Positions 29,848 through 31,712 of a DNA stretch of 31,712 nt are shown in pieces. The position numbers were made by a program, and so were the translations under genes. Numbering within the stretch: position 1 is the stretch's first letter; every line of letters starts with the position of its first letter. The notes beneath the pieces are model-generated. The model made no database searches. It saw nothing but the letters and a program-made list of their open reading frames with translations, and had not been told where the DNA came from. The DNA is from Gnetum montanum (lineage: Eukaryota > Streptophyta > Gnetopsida > Gnetales > Gnetaceae), in assembly GCA_015680685.1 (NCBI GenBank), contig MNCI01001909.1, positions 172,657 to 204,368 on the forward strand, given 5' to 3'.

Positions 29848-30247
29848 TTTTGAGCATTTTGAGCTCTTTGTTGTTCTCCTGGTCTTTTAAACTCGTAGTT
29901 CCTAAGGATTCCCAGCATTTGGTAGCTCTTTGGCATGTACTCCCTTCTCTGGCATGTACTCTCACACCTCGAGAAAAATTATGTTTCAAGATGTCTTCTT
30001 TCAACACTCGTATTTGTCTTTGTTCTTCTCCCTATTTATCCATCAATATGTTCAGATGTTGATCATGTACTTATTCTCATTGAATTAATAAAATTCTCTT
30101 TTTGGGGTCCGACAGCCCCCTAAATTAGCAAGGAAAGCAAGGAAAGGAACGTAGACTCAAAACGGACTCATGGTACCGACAAGCATGAGTGCACACGGAT
30201 ACCTTATATGCCTTTGATAATCATATAAGTTAAAAAAACAAAAAACA
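29848..30247 (+). other. LINE 3' untranslated region and A-rich end
   Basis: Follows the zf-RVT stop. It contains attaataaaattctcttttt (about 30085-30104), a usual 3' flank for plant LINEs, and further on tgcctttgataatcatataag followed by ttaaaaaaacaaaaaacac (30230-30248), which may be a worn poly-A tail. The exact end is uncertain: it could be about 30115 or 30247. Confidence 0.45.
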
Positions 30248-31012
30248 CATGTACACCCTTTCATTCCTTCTTGACTGACTGGGTACACTGCGGTGCCGCA
30301 CTCTGTGGGTGGGGTCGTTCATGTTATACACAACACGCATGTGCACAAACAGAAAACACCACACCAAAGCACTCCACCATGGATGGACGGATGCCAGGAA
30401 TATGCTACACAACGGTAGCAGCAGCAGCAACAGCAAACCTAAATCTCTTTACAAATGCATTTCACTTTCACAATCACAATCACAATCACGACCCAAGAGT
30501 CCACGAATTAGTTGCCTACACTTAAATCCGCCCCTCACCTCACCTGCTCAAGCACCATCACCGCCGCCTCTTCCTTTTTCCTACTGCAACAACGAAGCCA
30601 AACCATGCATTTGTATTTTGTACGCCCTGTATTTCTTCATCGCACATCCAAACCTATAATTTATATTTTCTTTCCTTCCTTGTGGTCGTAAGGCTGCTGG
30701 AATCTGAAATACAGAAATTCATCATTTTTATGTAGCTTAGGTTTACAATTCCTGTAACTCAATACCATCCAGTCAAAGAGGTTACAAATTGATACATGAA
30801 AGAGACGGTCCTCAGCAATTAGAACATGCATACGCATCCATGATCCATGGCGTGTTATGCTTGGATTGACTACCTGACTGACCGTTGTCATGATTCTGGA
30901 TTCTATATTTGCCACGCACGCCTTTGCTACAGTCTACTCCCATTTCTCTTCCTTACTCTACACTCCACTCCACTCCATCCATTCTTCCGTCCGTTGCTTC
31001 CTTCATTCATTC
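30248..31012 (+). promoter_or_regulatory. upstream region of the FLA gene
   Basis: Gene-free. It contains a cag/caa stretch at 30417-30436, a cacaat microsatellite at about 30469-30489, and a weak TATA candidate (tatattt, 30904-30910). The TATA candidate is followed by a pyrimidine-rich stretch with repeated cactc and cattcatt words (30941-31012), typical of plant 5' leaders. The transcription start is inferred at about 30935-30940. Confidence 0.45.
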
Positions 31013-31108
31013 ATGCGCTGCGCTCCTGTTTTGGCAGAAGAAGAGGAGCAGCAGCAGCAGCAGCAGCAGAAGAAGGAGATCTGCAAGTGCAATGGCGGAG
31101 GAGGCTAA
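31013..31108 (+). CDS. upstream ORF overlapping the FLA start codon, with polyGln
   Basis: ATG 31013 opens a 31-codon frame (MRCAPVLAEEEEQQQQQQQK, then KEICKCNGGGG) that stops at TAA 31106-31108, 14 bases past the FLA ATG and in a different frame. If the leader starts upstream of 31013, scanning ribosomes would meet it first, so it could limit FLA translation. The seven-Gln run is encoded by a CAG repeat. No function is known; it may be incidental. Confidence 0.4.
   Translation: MRCAPVLAEEEEQQQQQQQKKEICKCNGGGG
31049..31069 (+). repeat. (CAG)7 microsatellite in the FLA leader
   Basis: Seven uninterrupted CAG triplets 23-43 bp before the FLA ATG, within the upstream ORF; expected to vary in length. 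Confidence 0.95.
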
Positions 31109-31712
31109 GGCTACGACCATAATCCTGGCAATGTGGATCACTGTAATTACTGCCGCTGCGTTTTCGTCAATGTTGGTATCAACGGCCCAGGGTTTCAACA
31201 TCACCAACATGTTGCGCGAGCACCCCAGCCTGAGCACCTTCAACAGTCTGCTCAGCGCCACGGCGGTGGCCGACGAAATCAACGGCCGTACATCTCTGAC
31301 GATCGTGGCACCCACAAACGCGCAGCTGGCGCCGCTGCTCGCCGCATTCACGGGAGGCCTGCCCACGCAACAGATCTCGGACCTGCTGCGCTTCCACGTG
31401 CTGCTCGAGTACCTGGACATGGATCGCCTCTCGCACATGCCCGCCCATGGCTCCCTCGTCACCACGCTGTACCAGACCACGGGGCGCGCCCCCAACGCGA
31501 CGGGCGCGCTCAACATCACCGCCACGGCCGGGGGCCAGGTCCACGTGGCGCTGCCGCTGCCGGGCGCCCCGGCGGACGCGGCCCTGACGGGGATATTCGC
31601 GGAGATGCCGTACGTGGTCAGCATTGCCCGCGTGAGCCGCGTGCTGTACCCGTACGGCTTCGGCGCCGCGGCGGCTCCGCCGGCGGCGCCGCCGGCCGTG
31701 AACGTCACGGAC
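31092..31712 (+). CDS. FLA: fasciclin-like arabinogalactan protein (partial, N-terminal 207 codons)
   Basis: Secreted cell-wall or plasma-membrane glycoprotein; FLAs act in wall structure and adhesion. Residues 1-33 form a signal peptide (hydrophobic core IILAMWITVITAAAF, likely cleavage after about residue 32). Residues 35-188 form one fasciclin domain: FNITNMLREHPSLSTFNSLL, the H1-like LTIVAPTNAQL (69-79), the [YF]H-type motif LLRFHVLLEYLD (98-109), TTLYQTTGRAPNATG and the H2-like PYVVSIARVSRVLYP (173-187). Sequons at N36, N135, N141 and N204 fit N-glycosylation. An Ala/Pro segment (192-202) is an arabinogalactan glycomodule. The start at 31092 gives the signal peptide directly. No intron seen. 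Strongly GC-rich, unlike the AT-rich surroundings. The window ends inside the gene, so a second domain or GPI signal cannot be judged. It resembles the AtFLA8/10 group, as an inference. Confidence 0.9.
   Translation, partial: MAEEAKATTIILAMWITVITAAAFSSMLVSTAQGFNITNMLREHPSLSTFNSLLSATAVADEINGRTSLTIVAPTNAQLAPLLAAFTGGLPTQQISDLLRFHVLLEYLDMDRLSHMPAHGSLVTTLYQTTGRAPNATGALNITATAGGQVHVALPLPGAPADAALTGIFAEMPYVVSIARVSRVLYPYGFGAAAAPPAAPPAVNVTD

Noticed and set aside
31007-31708. 233-codon open frame on the minus strand
   Set aside because: Shadow of the GC-rich FLA gene; composition is Ala/Arg/Ser-rich, with no domain, and the plus strand has a clear fasciclin domain and signal peptide.

Overview
This window reads as nuclear DNA of a land plant. 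Nothing in it looks bacterial or organellar. The evidence is plant-type LTR retrotransposon proteins, a tRNA-Asp primer-binding site of the Athila/Tat type, a SIRE-like copia 3' end, plant-like spliceosomal GT...AG boundaries, and an intronless, GC-rich fasciclin-like arabinogalactan protein (FLA) gene at the right edge. The species cannot be fixed from the sequence. The dense old transposons suggest a large, repeat-rich genome such as a gymnosperm, a fern or a big angiosperm.

Layout. (A) About 1-11,400 is best explained as one old Ty3/gypsy (Tat-like) element lying on the minus strand and cut by the left edge of the window. Its 5' LTR is on the right (from 9804, minus-strand TATA at 10433-10440). 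Its leader holds a 164-bp duplication, and its gag-protease polyprotein runs 9395 to 5581 on the minus strand. No reverse transcriptase, RNase H or integrase is present. Beyond the protease a 27-bp minisatellite (5197-5422) separates gag-pro from a convergent plus-strand gene of about eight exon-like blocks (367-4999). That gene ends in a strongly acidic tail. It is probably an 'antisense ORF' as carried by some Tat elements, here apparently spliced. (B) About 11,600-16,198 is a SIRE-like copia remnant on the plus strand: gag with a damaged zinc knuckle, no pol, a long spacer, a polypurine tract and a 3' LTR. (C) 16,199-18,518 is AT-rich, with small duplications and one probable tRNA-derived SINE. 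(D) 18,519-28,120 is a complete but decayed Athila/Tat-type gypsy element on the minus strand: two diverged LTRs, tRNA-Asp PBS, gag, protease, RT, RNase H and integrase, with a near-matching 5-bp target duplication. It sits inside a pair of inverted repeats. (E) 28,789-30,247 is a 5'-truncated LINE with an open zf-RVT reading frame. (F) 30,248-31,712 is the promoter, 5' leader and first 207 codons of the FLA gene, the only clearly functional host gene.

The most notable observations are the multi-exon antisense gene opposite gag-pro and a set of 42-nt near-palindromes in the same element's U3. The short palindromic vocabulary of those repeats also recurs in the antisense gene's introns. All three LTR families carry their own palindrome cluster just upstream of the TATA box. 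Nearly all transposon reading frames contain stops or frameshifts, so these are fossils; the LINE frame is open but has no start.
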